From Rhodococcus qingshengii JCM 15477 (GTDB taxonomy: Bacteria > Actinomycetota > Actinomycetes > Mycobacteriales > Mycobacteriaceae), in assembly GCF_023221595.1 (NCBI RefSeq), contig NZ_CP096563.1, positions 4,583,001 through 4,647,000 of the forward strand: 64,000 nt of DNA, in the 5' to 3' direction. The position numbers and the translations under genes are program-made. This document shows positions 53,488-62,235 of this stretch, piece by piece; the first letter of the stretch is position 1; every line of letters starts with the position of its first letter. A model generated the notes under the pieces. That model ran no database searches. It saw nothing but the letters and a program-made list of their open reading frames with translations, and had not been told where the DNA came from.

Positions 53488-53565
53488 TCGACTTCCCCTT
53501 CGGGCGGTCTTCGCGGTCGCTACCGACGATAGAACGCCAACGTCCGAGATGCACCCTTTGTGGTG

Positions 53566-54840
53566 TTACGTGTCGTTGAATTTCTTCAGTCGTATCCACC
53601 GGTACCCACAACCGGCCAGAACCACACCTGCCCCGGAAACAACCGCGATCCACGGAAGTGTGACCACCAGAACGACACAACCAGCCGCGCCGACCGCTTG
53701 CAGCCACTTCGGATACAACCGGTCCACACCCCGTTGGCTGTACGCACTCACGTTCGCGACGAAGTAGTAGAGCAGCACTCCGAACGACGAAAAGCCGATC
53801 ACCCCACGAAGATCGGTCGTCGAGACCAAGACAATCACAACGGCACCGACCACAAGTTCCGCATGGTGAGGGACCCCGAACCGTGGATGGACTGCAGCGA
53901 GGGCCACTGGCAGATCGCGCTCGCGGGCCATCGCCATTGCCGTACGGCTCACCCCCGCGATCAGAGCCAGCAGCGCCCCCGCCGACGCCGCCGCGGCACC
54001 GATCACCACTACGGGAACCGCCCAGTTCCACCCGGCCGTGCCCACTGCATCGGCCAGTGGTCGCGCCGAATTCGCCAGCCGATCAGGTCCCAGCGTCACC
54101 AACAGCACCACCGCTACCAGCGCATAGAGGATGACGGCGACGGTGAGTGCGATCAGGATCGCCCGCGGAATCGTTCGACGCGGATCACGCACTTCCTCCC
54201 CCAGCGTCGCGATCCTGGCGTACCCGGCGAAGGCAAAGAACAGCAGTCCCGCCGATTGCAGAATTCCGTACCACGACCCGAATGCGAGATCCGGGAACTC
54301 GCGCACCGCACCAGGACCGACGACGGCAACCACCAGCGCTACACACAGCGCCGTCGTCGACACGGCGACGATCACCCTGGCCATGTGCGCCGTCCGCGTG
54401 ACTCCGCGGTAGTTGACTGCAACCAGCGCTGCCACCACCAATACCGCGACGGGGACACGCCAGGCCGTAGGCGCAACATACGTCGCGAAAGTCAGAGCCA
54501 TTGCCGCGCAGCTCGCGGTCTTCCCGATCACGAACGACCAGCCGGCGGCAAACCCCCACCAGGGTCCGAGCTGCTCACGTCCGTAGACGTAGGTCCCACC
54601 TGAAGTGGGGTATCTGGCCGCAAGCTGCGCCGACGACGTCGCGTTGCAGAATGCGATGAACGCTGCAATCGCCAGGCCCACAAGCAACCCGGTACCGGCT
54701 ACTGCGGCAGCGGGCGCGAACACCACGAAGACTCCGGCGCCGATCATCGCGCCGAGGCCGATCACCACGGCATCGGCCGTGCCCAGTCTTCGCTCCATCG
54801 GGACAGCTTCGTTCACAGGTAGTTTGAACCACACCGACAT
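53566..54840 (-). CDS. APC-family amino acid permease
   Basis: 424 residues, about 12 transmembrane helices. The N-terminal RRLGTADAVVIGLGAMIGAGVFVVFAPAA is the usual APC opening, and FFAFAGYARIATLGEEVRDPRRTIPRAI is the conserved cytoplasmic loop. Substrate unknown; position upstream of egtA suggests histidine, glutamate or cysteine uptake, which would feed ergothioneine synthesis, but this is inference. Start at 54840 leaves only 14 bp to the divergent gene; ATG 54798 (MERRLGTADA) is a plausible alternative. It is a tail-to-head neighbour of egtA with 78 bp between. Confidence 0.9.
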   Translation of the reverse strand: MSVWFKLPVNEAVPMERRLGTADAVVIGLGAMIGAGVFVVFAPAAAVAGTGLLVGLAIAAFIAFCNATSSAQLAARYPTSGGTYVYGREQLGPWWGFAAGWSFVIGKTASCAAMALTFATYVAPTAWRVPVAVLVVAALVAVNYRGVTRTAHMARVIVAVSTTALCVALVVAVVGPGAVREFPDLAFGSWYGILQSAGLLFFAFAGYARIATLGEEVRDPRRTIPRAILIALTVAVILYALVAVVLLVTLGPDRLANSARPLADAVGTAGWNWAVPVVVIGAAAASAGALLALIAGVSRTAMAMARERDLPVALAAVHPRFGVPHHAELVVGAVVIVLVSTTDLRGVIGFSSFGVLLYYFVANVSAYSQRGVDRLYPKWLQAVGAAGCVVLVVTLPWIAVVSGAGVVLAGCGYRWIRLKKFNDT

Positions 54841-54854
54841 GAACGGAAGGTGCC

Positions 54855-56036
54855 ATGTTCGATCTCGACACGATCCGCCGCGACACTCCCGGATGCCTTG
54901 ACAAGGTGTTCCTCGACAGCGCGGGATCCTCGCTCCCGCCCGAGCCGGTGCCGGCCACGATGATCGAGCACCTGCGACGTGAAGCCGACGTCGGCGGATA
55001 CGTCGCAGCTGCTCGTCAGAGCGGCGCCCTCGCTGCTGTTCCCCATTCGCTGGCCCGGGTCATCGGTGCTCAGGCAACCGATATCGCTTTGACGGACAGC
55101 GCGACCCGCGCGTGGAACGACTTCCTCGCTGCCGTTCCGCTCGGACCCGGTGATCGAATTCTCATCAGCGGAGTCGAATACGCGAGCAACGCCATCGCTG
55201 CACTGGGGCGGGCGCGTTCGACCGGTGCCCACGTCGAGATCATCCCGAGCGATCAGTACGGACGCATCGACCTCGACGCACTCGAGAACATGCTCGACGA
55301 TCGTGTTCGCGTCGTCTCCGTCGTCCACGTCCCCACCAACGGCGGCCTGATCAACCCCGTCCGCGAGGTCGTCGAACTCGCGAGGGCCCACGGCTCGCTC
55401 GTTCTGCTCGACGCATGCCAGTCCGTCGGCCAATTGCCCATCGACGTCACCGAACTCGGCGTCGACGCCCTCAGCGCAACCGGCCGCAAGTGGCTCCGCG
55501 GGCCACGCGGAACCGGATTCCTGTACGTCCGCCCCGGACTCGTCGACGCACTCGAACCCGCTGCGATGGACCTGCACGGAGCGGAATGGACCGGCGAGAA
55601 CAGCTTCGTACCCGCACCGGACGCAACACGATTCGAGCTCTGGGAAACGAGTGTCGCTGCGCGCCTGGGTCTCGGCGTCGCCGCCGACTATCTGCTCTCG
55701 ATCGGCACCGACACGGCGTGGGAGCAGATCGAATCCCGAGCAGTCACGCTGAGGGAAGGTCTGGCAGCGATTTCCGGAGTCGAAGTCCGCGATCGAGGAA
55801 CCCATCTGAGCGGCATCGTTTCCTTCACCGTCGACGGTATTTCCGAGCACCTGGTTCGGGATCAGCTTGCAGCACAGAACATCACCGTCACCGTCAGCGG
55901 TCGCGGGTCCACCCTCCTCGACATGGATGCCCGCGGGCTCGATGCCGTGGTTCGCGCATCGCCGCACTACTTCGTCGACGAAGCCGACCTGGACACATTT
56001 CTGGGCGCGGTCAGGGGATTACAAACCTCCCGTTGA
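54855..56036 (+). CDS. Class V PLP-dependent aminotransferase-fold enzyme, EgtE-like
   Basis: 393 residues from ATG 54855, with GGAAGG just upstream. Fold-type I class V features: FLDSAGSSLPPEPVPATM, READVGGYVAAARQSG, VHVPTNGGLINPVREVV, LLDACQSVGQLPID (PLP Asp region) and the PLP lysine in ALSATGRKWLRGPRGTGFLYV. EgtE, the PLP C-S lyase that finishes ergothioneine synthesis, belongs to this class, and the READVGGYVAA segment looks like mycobacterial EgtE. It is divergent from the permease-egtABCD block. EgtE is the preferred reading; a cysteine desulfurase-like relative is the alternative. Confidence 0.65.
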   Translation: MFDLDTIRRDTPGCLDKVFLDSAGSSLPPEPVPATMIEHLRREADVGGYVAAARQSGALAAVPHSLARVIGAQATDIALTDSATRAWNDFLAAVPLGPGDRILISGVEYASNAIAALGRARSTGAHVEIIPSDQYGRIDLDALENMLDDRVRVVSVVHVPTNGGLINPVREVVELARAHGSLVLLDACQSVGQLPIDVTELGVDALSATGRKWLRGPRGTGFLYVRPGLVDALEPAAMDLHGAEWTGENSFVPAPDATRFELWETSVAARLGLGVAADYLLSIGTDTAWEQIESRAVTLREGLAAISGVEVRDRGTHLSGIVSFTVDGISEHLVRDQLAAQNITVTVSGRGSTLLDMDARGLDAVVRASPHYFVDEADLDTFLGAVRGLQTSR

Positions 56037-56063
56037 CCGGGACCATGCCTGATCTGCGGAAGT

Positions 56064-56097
56064 CGAAACTGCAACTGTGGGGTGATCAGCAGTTTCG
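56064..56097. promoter_or_regulatory. 9-bp inverted repeat upstream of the flavoprotein gene
   Basis: CGAAACTGC-N16-GCAGTTTCG, perfect arms. It lies between the EgtE-like gene and the flavoprotein gene (start 56119). It may be an operator for the adjacent GAF regulator or a hairpin ending the upstream transcript. Confidence 0.5.
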
Positions 56098-56118
56098 CCT
56101 TCCGAGAGGACTATTCGC

Positions 56119-57579
56119 ATGGCCGACCCCACCGTCAGACCGATCTCCGCTGCCGACATCACCACCTGGGACTACGAGGCCGACGTCGTCGTCGCGGGAT
56201 ACGGCATCGCCGGCGTCACCGCTGCGATCGAAGCAGCGCGTGCCGGCGCCGAGGTGCTCGTCCTGGAGCGGACGGGCGGTTGGGGCGGAGCCGCGTCACT
56301 GGCTGGTGGATTCATCTACCTGGGCGGTGGAACGCCGTTGCAGAAGGCGTGCGGGTTCGAGGACTCGGTCGAGAACATGAAGACGTTCATGAAGGCAGCG
56401 CTCGGCCCCGGAACCGACGATACGAAGATCGACGCGTACTGCGAGGGCAGCGTCGATCACTACAACTGGCTCGTCGACGCCGGGGTCCCGTTCAAGGAAT
56501 CGTTCTGGGGTCAGCCCGGCTGGGAACCGCCGTACGACGACGGCCTCATGTACTCGGGAGGCGAGAACGCCGCGCCGTTCAACACCCTCGTCGATCCCGC
56601 GCCCCGCGGACACGTTCCGCAGATGTCCGAGAAGAACACCGGCGAGAAGGGCGGCGGCTACATGCTGATGAAGCCACTCGTCGAGACGGCCGAAAAGCTC
56701 GGCGTCCGAGCAGAATACGATCTGCGCGTCCAAACTGTGGTGGTAGACGGCGATCGGGTTGTCGGCGTCGTCGCCAAGCGCTACGGCAAGGATGTCGCGA
56801 TTCGTGCCCGCAAAGGCGTAGTGCTGGCGATGGGCAGCTTCGCGTACAACAACGAGATGGTGCGCTCGAACGCACCGCGCATCTTCGGCCACCCGGCGGC
56901 CTCCATCGAGGCGCACGACGGCCGCGCAATCCAGATCGGTCAGGCACTCGGCGCCGACACCGCACACATGGACGCCACCGAGGTCGCGTTCTTCTGCGAC
57001 CCGCAGTTGATGGTGCGCGGCATTCTTGTCAACGGCCGCGGTCAGCGATACATCCCCGAGGACACCTACCCCGGCCGCGTCGGCCAGGCAACGCTGTTCC
57101 AGCAGGACAACCAGGCATTCCTCGTGATCGACGAAGCTGCGTACGAGGAAGGCATGAATGCCGAATCGTCCAGTGCACAGTTGCGGGCGCAGCCGAGCTG
57201 GGTGGCGGAGACCGTCGAGGAACTCGAAGGCGAGATGGGATTGCCCGCCGGATCGCTGCAATCCACCGTCGACCTCTACAACCGGCACGCGGCTGAAGGT
57301 TCGGATCCGGTGCTCGGCAAGAAGTCCGAGTGGGTGAAGCCGATCGTCGGCCCGTTCGCGGCAATCGATCTCCGTGGCCGCACAGGCGGATTCACGCTGG
57401 GAGGATTGAAGACCACCGTCGATTCCGAGGTTCTGCACGTCTCGGGTGCGCCGATCCCCGGACTTTTCGCAGCGGGTCGCTGCACGTCCGGTGTCTGTGC
57501 GGGCGGTTACGCCAGCGGGACAAGTCTCGGCGACGGCAGCTTCTTCGGACGTCGTGCCGGAATCAGCGCGGCGCGCTAG
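56119..57579 (+). CDS. FAD-dependent oxidoreductase, fumarate reductase/3-ketosteroid dehydrogenase-like
   Basis: 486 residues. The dinucleotide fold begins DVVVAGYGIAGVTAAIEAARAGAEVLVLER (GxGxxG). RKGVVLAMGSFAYNNEMV is the second FAD contact and GLFAAGRCTSGVCAGGYASGTSLGDGSFFGR is the C-terminal FAD-binding GGxxSG-type segment. The family covers fumarate reductase flavoproteins and 3-ketosteroid delta1-dehydrogenases, common in steroid-degrading rhodococci. Substrate not determinable here. It overlaps the convergent GAF regulator gene by 4 bp at the 3' end. Confidence 0.85.
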   Translation: MADPTVRPISAADITTWDYEADVVVAGYGIAGVTAAIEAARAGAEVLVLERTGGWGGAASLAGGFIYLGGGTPLQKACGFEDSVENMKTFMKAALGPGTDDTKIDAYCEGSVDHYNWLVDAGVPFKESFWGQPGWEPPYDDGLMYSGGENAAPFNTLVDPAPRGHVPQMSEKNTGEKGGGYMLMKPLVETAEKLGVRAEYDLRVQTVVVDGDRVVGVVAKRYGKDVAIRARKGVVLAMGSFAYNNEMVRSNAPRIFGHPAASIEAHDGRAIQIGQALGADTAHMDATEVAFFCDPQLMVRGILVNGRGQRYIPEDTYPGRVGQATLFQQDNQAFLVIDEAAYEEGMNAESSSAQLRAQPSWVAETVEELEGEMGLPAGSLQSTVDLYNRHAAEGSDPVLGKKSEWVKPIVGPFAAIDLRGRTGGFTLGGLKTTVDSEVLHVSGAPIPGLFAAGRCTSGVCAGGYASGTSLGDGSFFGRRAGISAAR

Positions 57580-58781
57580 ATCACCACAACTCGCACGCCC
57601 TCGGCAAAGCGGTACGGCTGAGTCTGCAGGACCGCGCCGAGGTGTTTCCTCAGTCTGGACACCTCGGCGCGCACTGCCACGACATGCTCGCGATCACCGA
57701 AGAGCACTTCGCTCAGGCCTGCGGCATCCACACCTGCCGAACCGACGGCTGCCAGTGCCCGCAAGATCTGGGCGTGACGCGGCGAAAGCGCGCGCGTCCA
57801 GTTGGCGTCACCACGCACCGTCACCTGCGGCGATGCGCCGAGGGCCAGCTCCAGCTCGATCAACGGCCCGCCGACGCCGGTGCACAACAGCCAACCGTCT
57901 CCGAGCGGCTCAGGCAGACACATCCCCAGACCTGGCACGATGACGGGCTTTCCCGCACTGGGTGCTGCCACGCGGTCGGGCGCGGCAATCCCGCTGGCGC
58001 CGGCCACCCAGCCGTATTCGTCGACCACCAATGCCGGACCTGTTCCTGCCGCGAACAGCGGTGCCGCCCGCGAGCGCAGGCGCTCGAGCGAAGCCGCGTG
58101 CTCGCGCCACAGCGTCGCCTCCGCGAGGCGAACCGCGGTGCGCACCAGCGCGACGGTGGTGGGATGCACCGAAGCTGCGGATCCACTGATGTCCACCACG
58201 CCCAGGATCTCGCCCGTCCGTGGGTCGTGCACGGGCGAGCCGGTACACGACCAATTGTGATGCGTGGGCGCATAGTGCTCGGCCGAGAAGAGTTGCACCG
58301 CAGAGTCTTCGATCAGCGCGGTACCTATCGCGTTGGTCCCCACCGACTGCTCCGACCAGCGTGCGCCTTCCGCGAACCCGAGAGCGTCCGCCGCACGTTT
58401 GACGGTCTTCGCCCCTTCGCGCCAGAGCAGGACACCGTCGGCGTCGGCAACGACCACGATGAAGCCCGCGTCCTCGGCGACCTCGGTGAGCGTGGTTCGC
58501 AGTTCGGGCAGAACGCTTCGCAGCGCGGTACGCGAACGCCTCGCCTCCAACTCGGAGAAATCGGCAACAGTAGACGCACCGCAGTGATCCGGCGTGAGCC
58601 CGCCGGCGGCCACCCTCGACCACGACCGCGCCACGACGGTCCGCGGCTGCGCCGGTGGTTCCTGGCCGGAGAGAACTGCGTCGTGCACCCGACTGAGTAG
58701 GCGAGCATGCTGCGACAGGTCGGTACCCGGCACGACGGCACCGAGCCGACTGCCTTCGGGAGCGTTCCCCACGATGGTCAC
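57576..58781 (-). CDS. GAF-domain transcriptional regulator with C-terminal winged helix
   Basis: 401 residues. The N-terminal part resembles the AcoR-type sensor region: LLSRVHDAVLSGQEPP, RSWSRVAAGGLTPDH, then a GAF domain (FIVVVADADGVLLWREGA, SVGTNAIGTALIEDSAVQLFSAEHYAPTHHNWSCTGSPVHDPRTGEI broken across the domain). There is no sigma-54 AAA+ module. The C-terminal RALSPRHAQILRALAAVGSAGVDAAGLSEVLFGD with AVRAEVSRLRKHLG is a winged-helix DNA-binding unit. It probably regulates the neighbouring flavoprotein gene in response to an aromatic or steroid-like ligand. Confidence 0.85.
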   Translation of the reverse strand: MTIVGNAPEGSRLGAVVPGTDLSQHARLLSRVHDAVLSGQEPPAQPRTVVARSWSRVAAGGLTPDHCGASTVADFSELEARRSRTALRSVLPELRTTLTEVAEDAGFIVVVADADGVLLWREGAKTVKRAADALGFAEGARWSEQSVGTNAIGTALIEDSAVQLFSAEHYAPTHHNWSCTGSPVHDPRTGEILGVVDISGSAASVHPTTVALVRTAVRLAEATLWREHAASLERLRSRAAPLFAAGTGPALVVDEYGWVAGASGIAAPDRVAAPSAGKPVIVPGLGMCLPEPLGDGWLLCTGVGGPLIELELALGASPQVTVRGDANWTRALSPRHAQILRALAAVGSAGVDAAGLSEVLFGDREHVVAVRAEVSRLRKHLGAVLQTQPYRFAEGVRVVVI

Positions 58782-59071
58782 TCCGTCAGGCTACCGCTTT
58801 CGATGTGACGCGAACCACGTCCACACGGCCAGGTCCCCACCACCTGCGATTAGCGGCCGGGAGCAAACTCCGGTAACGTATCCAAAGTTGTCTCGGCGAG
58901 GGTGAATCGCAGCAGTTCCACACGTTGCAGGTTTACCGTGATTGACGCGGCTACGGCTCAGCTCGAGCGTTTCGCTCCTGGCCGTGTGCGCGCCTGTCCG
59001 CCTTGCCGCAGGCAAAACCACACGTCAGTAAACCGAGCACGAACCCCGTGAGTTGTAGGAGCCGTTTCATC
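58782..59071. promoter_or_regulatory. Divergent intergenic region and rplY leader (290 bp)
   Basis: No gene is seen. It carries promoters for the GAF regulator (left) and rplY (right). A -10-like TACCGTGAT after TTGCAG lies at about 58924-58944. The 5' leader of rplY is about 130 nt if that is correct. GGAG at 59058-59061 is the rplY ribosome binding site. Confidence 0.35.
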
Positions 59072-59680
59072 ATGTCTGAAGAAAACAACCTCGTCGCCGT
59101 CGTCCGCACCGAATTCGGCAAGGGCGCAGCTCGCCGCGCACGTCGTGACGGCCAGGTCCCCACGGTTCTGTACGGCCACGGTGAAGATCCCCGCCACCTC
59201 AATGTGCCGGCTCGCGACTTCGCCGCCATCCTCCGTGCACACGGCACCAACGCCATCCTCACCCTCGACATCGAGGGCACGGAGCAGGTTGCACTGACCA
59301 AGTCGGTCGTCGTGCACCCCATCCGCAACTACATCGAGCACGCCGACCTCCTCGTCATCAAGAAGGGCGAGAAGGTCACGATCGACGTGAACGTCATCGT
59401 CGTCGGCGATGCTGCTGCAGGCACGATGGTCGCGCAGGACGCATCCACGATCTCCATCGAGGCCGACGCGCTTCACATCCCCGAGCAGATCGAGGTTTCG
59501 GTCGAGGGTCTCGAGATCGGAACCCAGATCCTGGCCAGCCAGCTCGAACTGCCCAAGGGCTCGACCCTGCAGGCTGACGCCGACACCCTGATCGTCAACG
59601 TCGTTGCTGCACCCACCGAGGCAGACCTCGAAGAGGGCGCAGAAGCTCCCGCCGCCGACGAGGCTGCAGAAGAGGCCTGA
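59072..59680 (+). CDS. rplY: 50S ribosomal protein L25/general stress protein Ctc
   Basis: 202 residues from ATG 59072, with GGAG 10 bases upstream. L25 N-terminal domain: [30 protein letters not shown]5/CTC C-terminal beta domain: [32 protein letters not shown]. It ends with an acidic Glu/Ala tail. It binds 5S rRNA. Order rplY-pth is conserved with mycobacteria. Confidence 0.97.
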   Translation: MSEENNLVAVVRTEFGKGAARRARRDGQVPTVLYGHGEDPRHLNVPARDFAAILRAHGTNAILTLDIEGTEQVALTKSVVVHPIRNYIEHADLLVIKKGEKVTIDVNVIVVGDAAAGTMVAQDASTISIEADALHIPEQIEVSVEGLEIGTQILASQLELPKGSTLQADADTLIVNVVAAPTEADLEEGAEAPAADEAAEEA

Positions 59681-59712
59681 TCCTCTCGGTTCCAACAGAA
59701 CTCACTGCGCGC

Positions 59713-59743
59713 GGCGCGTCATTCCGATTCGGAGTGACGCGCC
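59713..59743 (+). terminator. Hairpin between rplY and pth
   Basis: GGCGCGTCA/TGACGCGCC forms a 9-bp stem, extended inward by TCCG/CGGA around a 3-nt loop. It starts 33 bp after the rplY stop. It may attenuate read-through into pth or protect the rplY mRNA end. Confidence 0.65.
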
Positions 59744-59786
59744 GTTCGTGCGTAGCAGGAAAAATCAAGCCAGAAAGTAGCGTCCG

Positions 59787-60359
59787 TTGAGCACAGATAC
59801 CGCCCTCGTCATCGGCCTGGGTAATCCCGGCCCCCAGTACGAGAAGACCCGGCACAACGTCGGCTTCATGGTCGCCGGCACCCTTGCCGGGCGCATGGGC
59901 GGAAAGTTCAACGTACACAAGAAGAGTGGTGCCGAAATCGTCGAAGGTCGCCTCGCCGGCCGGCGCGTGATTCTCGGAAAACCACGCTCGTACATGAATC
60001 TCTCGGGTGGCGCTGTCGCCGGTCTCGCACGGTTCTTCTCGGTCGACGCCGCGAACATCATCGTCGTCCACGACGAACTGGATCTCGATTTCGGGACGAT
60101 CAGACTCAAACTCGGCGGCGGCGAAGGCGGCCACAACGGCCTGCGGTCCATTTCGAGTTCGTTGACCACCAAGGACTACCTGCGCACGCGCGTCGGGATC
60201 GGTCGTCCGCCGGGCCGCATGGACCCGGCGGACTACGTTCTCAAGCCGTTCTCGTCCACGGAGCGAAAAGAACTCGATCTCGTATGCGAAGAGGCTGCGG
60301 ATGCAGTGGAGCTACTGCTCGAACTCGGGTTGGAAGCCGCACAGAACCGCCTGCACTGA
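59787..60359 (+). CDS. pth: Peptidyl-tRNA hydrolase
   Basis: 190 residues from TTG 59787. Pth motifs: [22 protein letters not shown] with the catalytic His, [21 protein letters not shown] and [13 protein letters not shown]. It recycles peptidyl-tRNAs released from stalled ribosomes. It converges on the acyl ligase gene with a 3-bp gap. Confidence 0.97.
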   Translation: MSTDTALVIGLGNPGPQYEKTRHNVGFMVAGTLAGRMGGKFNVHKKSGAEIVEGRLAGRRVILGKPRSYMNLSGGAVAGLARFFSVDAANIIVVHDELDLDFGTIRLKLGGGEGGHNGLRSISSSLTTKDYLRTRVGIGRPPGRMDPADYVLKPFSSTERKELDLVCEEAADAVELLLELGLEAAQNRLH

Positions 60360-60362
60360 CGG

Positions 60363-61997
60363 TCAGTTACCCAGCAGTGCAGCCGAATTCGCGCGGCGGA
60401 GCTTCCCCGACGACGTCTTCGGGATACTGCCGGGACCCAGGACCGCAACGGCGCGAGGTCGGACACCGACGTCGGCAACCACGGCGTGGACCACTTCGCG
60501 TTCGATACGCTTGACCTCTTCCGGATCTTCGAAAGCGTTGGTCTCGACGGCGACTGCAAAGCTCTCACGCTTCTGGCCGGCGTCGAGACGAATCGCGACG
60601 GCGTTTCCGGGACGCACACCGGCAACGGTTCCGGCCGCCCGTTCGATGTCTGTGGGGTACACGTTCCGGCCGCCCATGATGATGACGTCCTTGACACGCC
60701 CGCACACCACGACCAGTCCTTCCTCGGTGAAGTACCCGACGTCACCGGTGTCGAGCCAACCGTCGTCGTCCTGGGCCGGCTTGTGTCCGTCGACCGTGAC
60801 GTACCCGGGAGTGACTGCCTTGCCGCGAACCTCGATGATTCCGACACCGCGGGCCGGAAGCACCTGACCGTCACGGTCGACGATGCGTCCCTCGAGGTCA
60901 GGCACCATCTTGCCGAGTGTGGCGAGGGCACGAGCGTTGGGGCGATTGGACGGCACCGCTCGAGACATCGATTCGAGAAAGTCTGGATCGACGTAGTCGA
61001 GGACCTGACCTTGATCGGGATCCGGAATCGACACGGCGAGCGTGGTTTCCGCCATTCCGTACACGGGCGCCAGCGCAGTCGGGTTCAAACCGAAACGCGC
61101 ACCTGCCTCGGCGAGTGCATCCATCGTGTCGGGATCCACCGGCTCGGCGCCGTTCCACATGTATCGGACGCTGGACAGGTCGACTGCCCCGTCTTCCGCC
61201 TGTGCGAGTCGACGAGCCAAGAGCGAGTACGCGAAGTTCGGTGCGGCGGTGACGGTTCCGCCGTACTTGCCCATCAGCTCGGCCCACAGCACCGGGGTGC
61301 GCAGGAAATCCATCGGCGTGATGCTGATGACCTCTGCGCCCACCTGCATCGGAACCGTGAGAAAACCGACCATGCCCATGTCGTGGAAGAGCGGAAGCCA
61401 GCTCACCATCACGTCGTCTTCGATGGAGAACTTGATGCGGTTGATCATGGCGTAGGCATTTGTGTAGAAGTTCTCGTGCGTGATCTGCACAGCCTTGGGC
61501 GAACCGGTGGAACCGGACGTCAACTGCTGGAGTGCGATATCCGATTCGGCCGTCTCCACGGGATCGATCGACGTTCCGCTGCGAAGCTCGTCCACCGTCA
61601 CGACGGTGATGCCACGCTCTTCGAGGAGCGGCTTGGCCGCGTCGAAGGGCGCACCCAGAATGACGGCTTTCGCGGAGATCATGTCGATCACAGTCTCGGT
61701 GTCCTGAGCCCAGACGCCCAGATCCGTTCGGGGGGTCGGCTGATGCAGCATCGTCACCGACGCACCGCGCATCCACGTCGCCTGGCAGGCAGGTGCGATG
61801 TCGACGGGCTGTCCGGCGAGAATGCCGATCGCGACGCCGCGATCGATACCGACCTCGGCCAGGCCGCCGGCCATGCGCCTAGCCTCCTGGTGGATGTCGC
61901 CCCAGGTCTGACGGAAAGCGTTGTCCGGCTCTCCCGTCACCAGGCCGCGGTCGGTGACTGCGGCGGTCGCATACATCTCTTCGGTGAACTTGCTCAA
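60363..61997 (-). CDS. Fatty acyl-AMP/acyl-CoA ligase (Pks16/FadD-type)
   Basis: 544 residues. ANL superfamily: P-loop [27 protein letters not shown] (typical of FAAL-like proteins), [33 protein letters not shown] and the C-terminal [12 protein letters not shown] with the catalytic Lys. The HDMG motif and position next to pth match Rv1013 (Pks16) of M. tuberculosis. It activates a fatty acid as acyl-AMP; transfer to CoA or a carrier protein cannot be decided by eye. An 18-bp palindrome is at 62059, about 60 bp before its start. Confidence 0.9.
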   Translation of the reverse strand: MSKFTEEMYATAAVTDRGLVTGEPDNAFRQTWGDIHQEARRMAGGLAEVGIDRGVAIGILAGQPVDIAPACQATWMRGASVTMLHQPTPRTDLGVWAQDTETVIDMISAKAVILGAPFDAAKPLLEERGITVVTVDELRSGTSIDPVETAESDIALQQLTSGSTGSPKAVQITHENFYTNAYAMINRIKFSIEDDVMVSWLPLFHDMGMVGFLTVPMQVGAEVISITPMDFLRTPVLWAELMGKYGGTVTAAPNFAYSLLARRLAQAEDGAVDLSSVRYMWNGAEPVDPDTMDALAEAGARFGLNPTALAPVYGMAETTLAVSIPDPDQGQVLDYVDPDFLESMSRAVPSNRPNARALATLGKMVPDLEGRIVDRDGQVLPARGVGIIEVRGKAVTPGYVTVDGHKPAQDDDGWLDTGDVGYFTEEGLVVVCGRVKDVIIMGGRNVYPTDIERAAGTVAGVRPGNAVAIRLDAGQKRESFAVAVETNAFEDPEEVKRIEREVVHAVVADVGVRPRAVAVLGPGSIPKTSSGKLRRANSAALLGN

Positions 61998-62058
61998 CGC
62001 AACTCCTCGGTCAGTGTCACTCTTCGATCAGTGCAACTCTTCGCAGGACACAAATGGC

Positions 62059-62076
62059 TGTGTGTTCGAACACACA
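62059..62076. promoter_or_regulatory. 18-bp perfect palindrome between the acyl ligase and prfC
   Basis: TGTGTGTTC-GAACACACA, 9-bp arms with no spacer, in the 238-bp divergent gap between the acyl ligase (start 61997) and prfC (start 62236). It is a good candidate operator, closer to the ligase gene. Confidence 0.6.
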
Positions 62077-62235
62077 CATACATGGATAATCAGCGATCGT
62101 TCGCCGAGTGTTACGCCGCAGTGGCTATCGCATCGTGGTCTGCGAGTATCCTTTCTCTGTTGTGCTGCCGCACTCTCCACCTGTCCGCGCACCGGCACGT
62201 CGCCGGCACCGACGCCCACTTCGAGAGGTTCTTCG

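Noticed and set aside
54813..55967. A 384-codon open frame on the minus strand
   Set aside because: It is antisense to the EgtE-like gene, which carries the PLP lysine motif; composition is typical of a reverse-frame shadow.
57330..58700. A 456-codon open frame on the plus strand
   Set aside because: It crosses from the flavoprotein gene into the antisense of the GAF regulator gene; it is Cys/Arg/His-rich without motifs.
62059..62076. LexA/SOS box reading of the TTCGAA-centred palindrome
   Set aside because: Actinobacterial SOS boxes have the form TCGAAC-N4-GTTCGA, with the half-sites in the opposite order and a 4-bp spacer.
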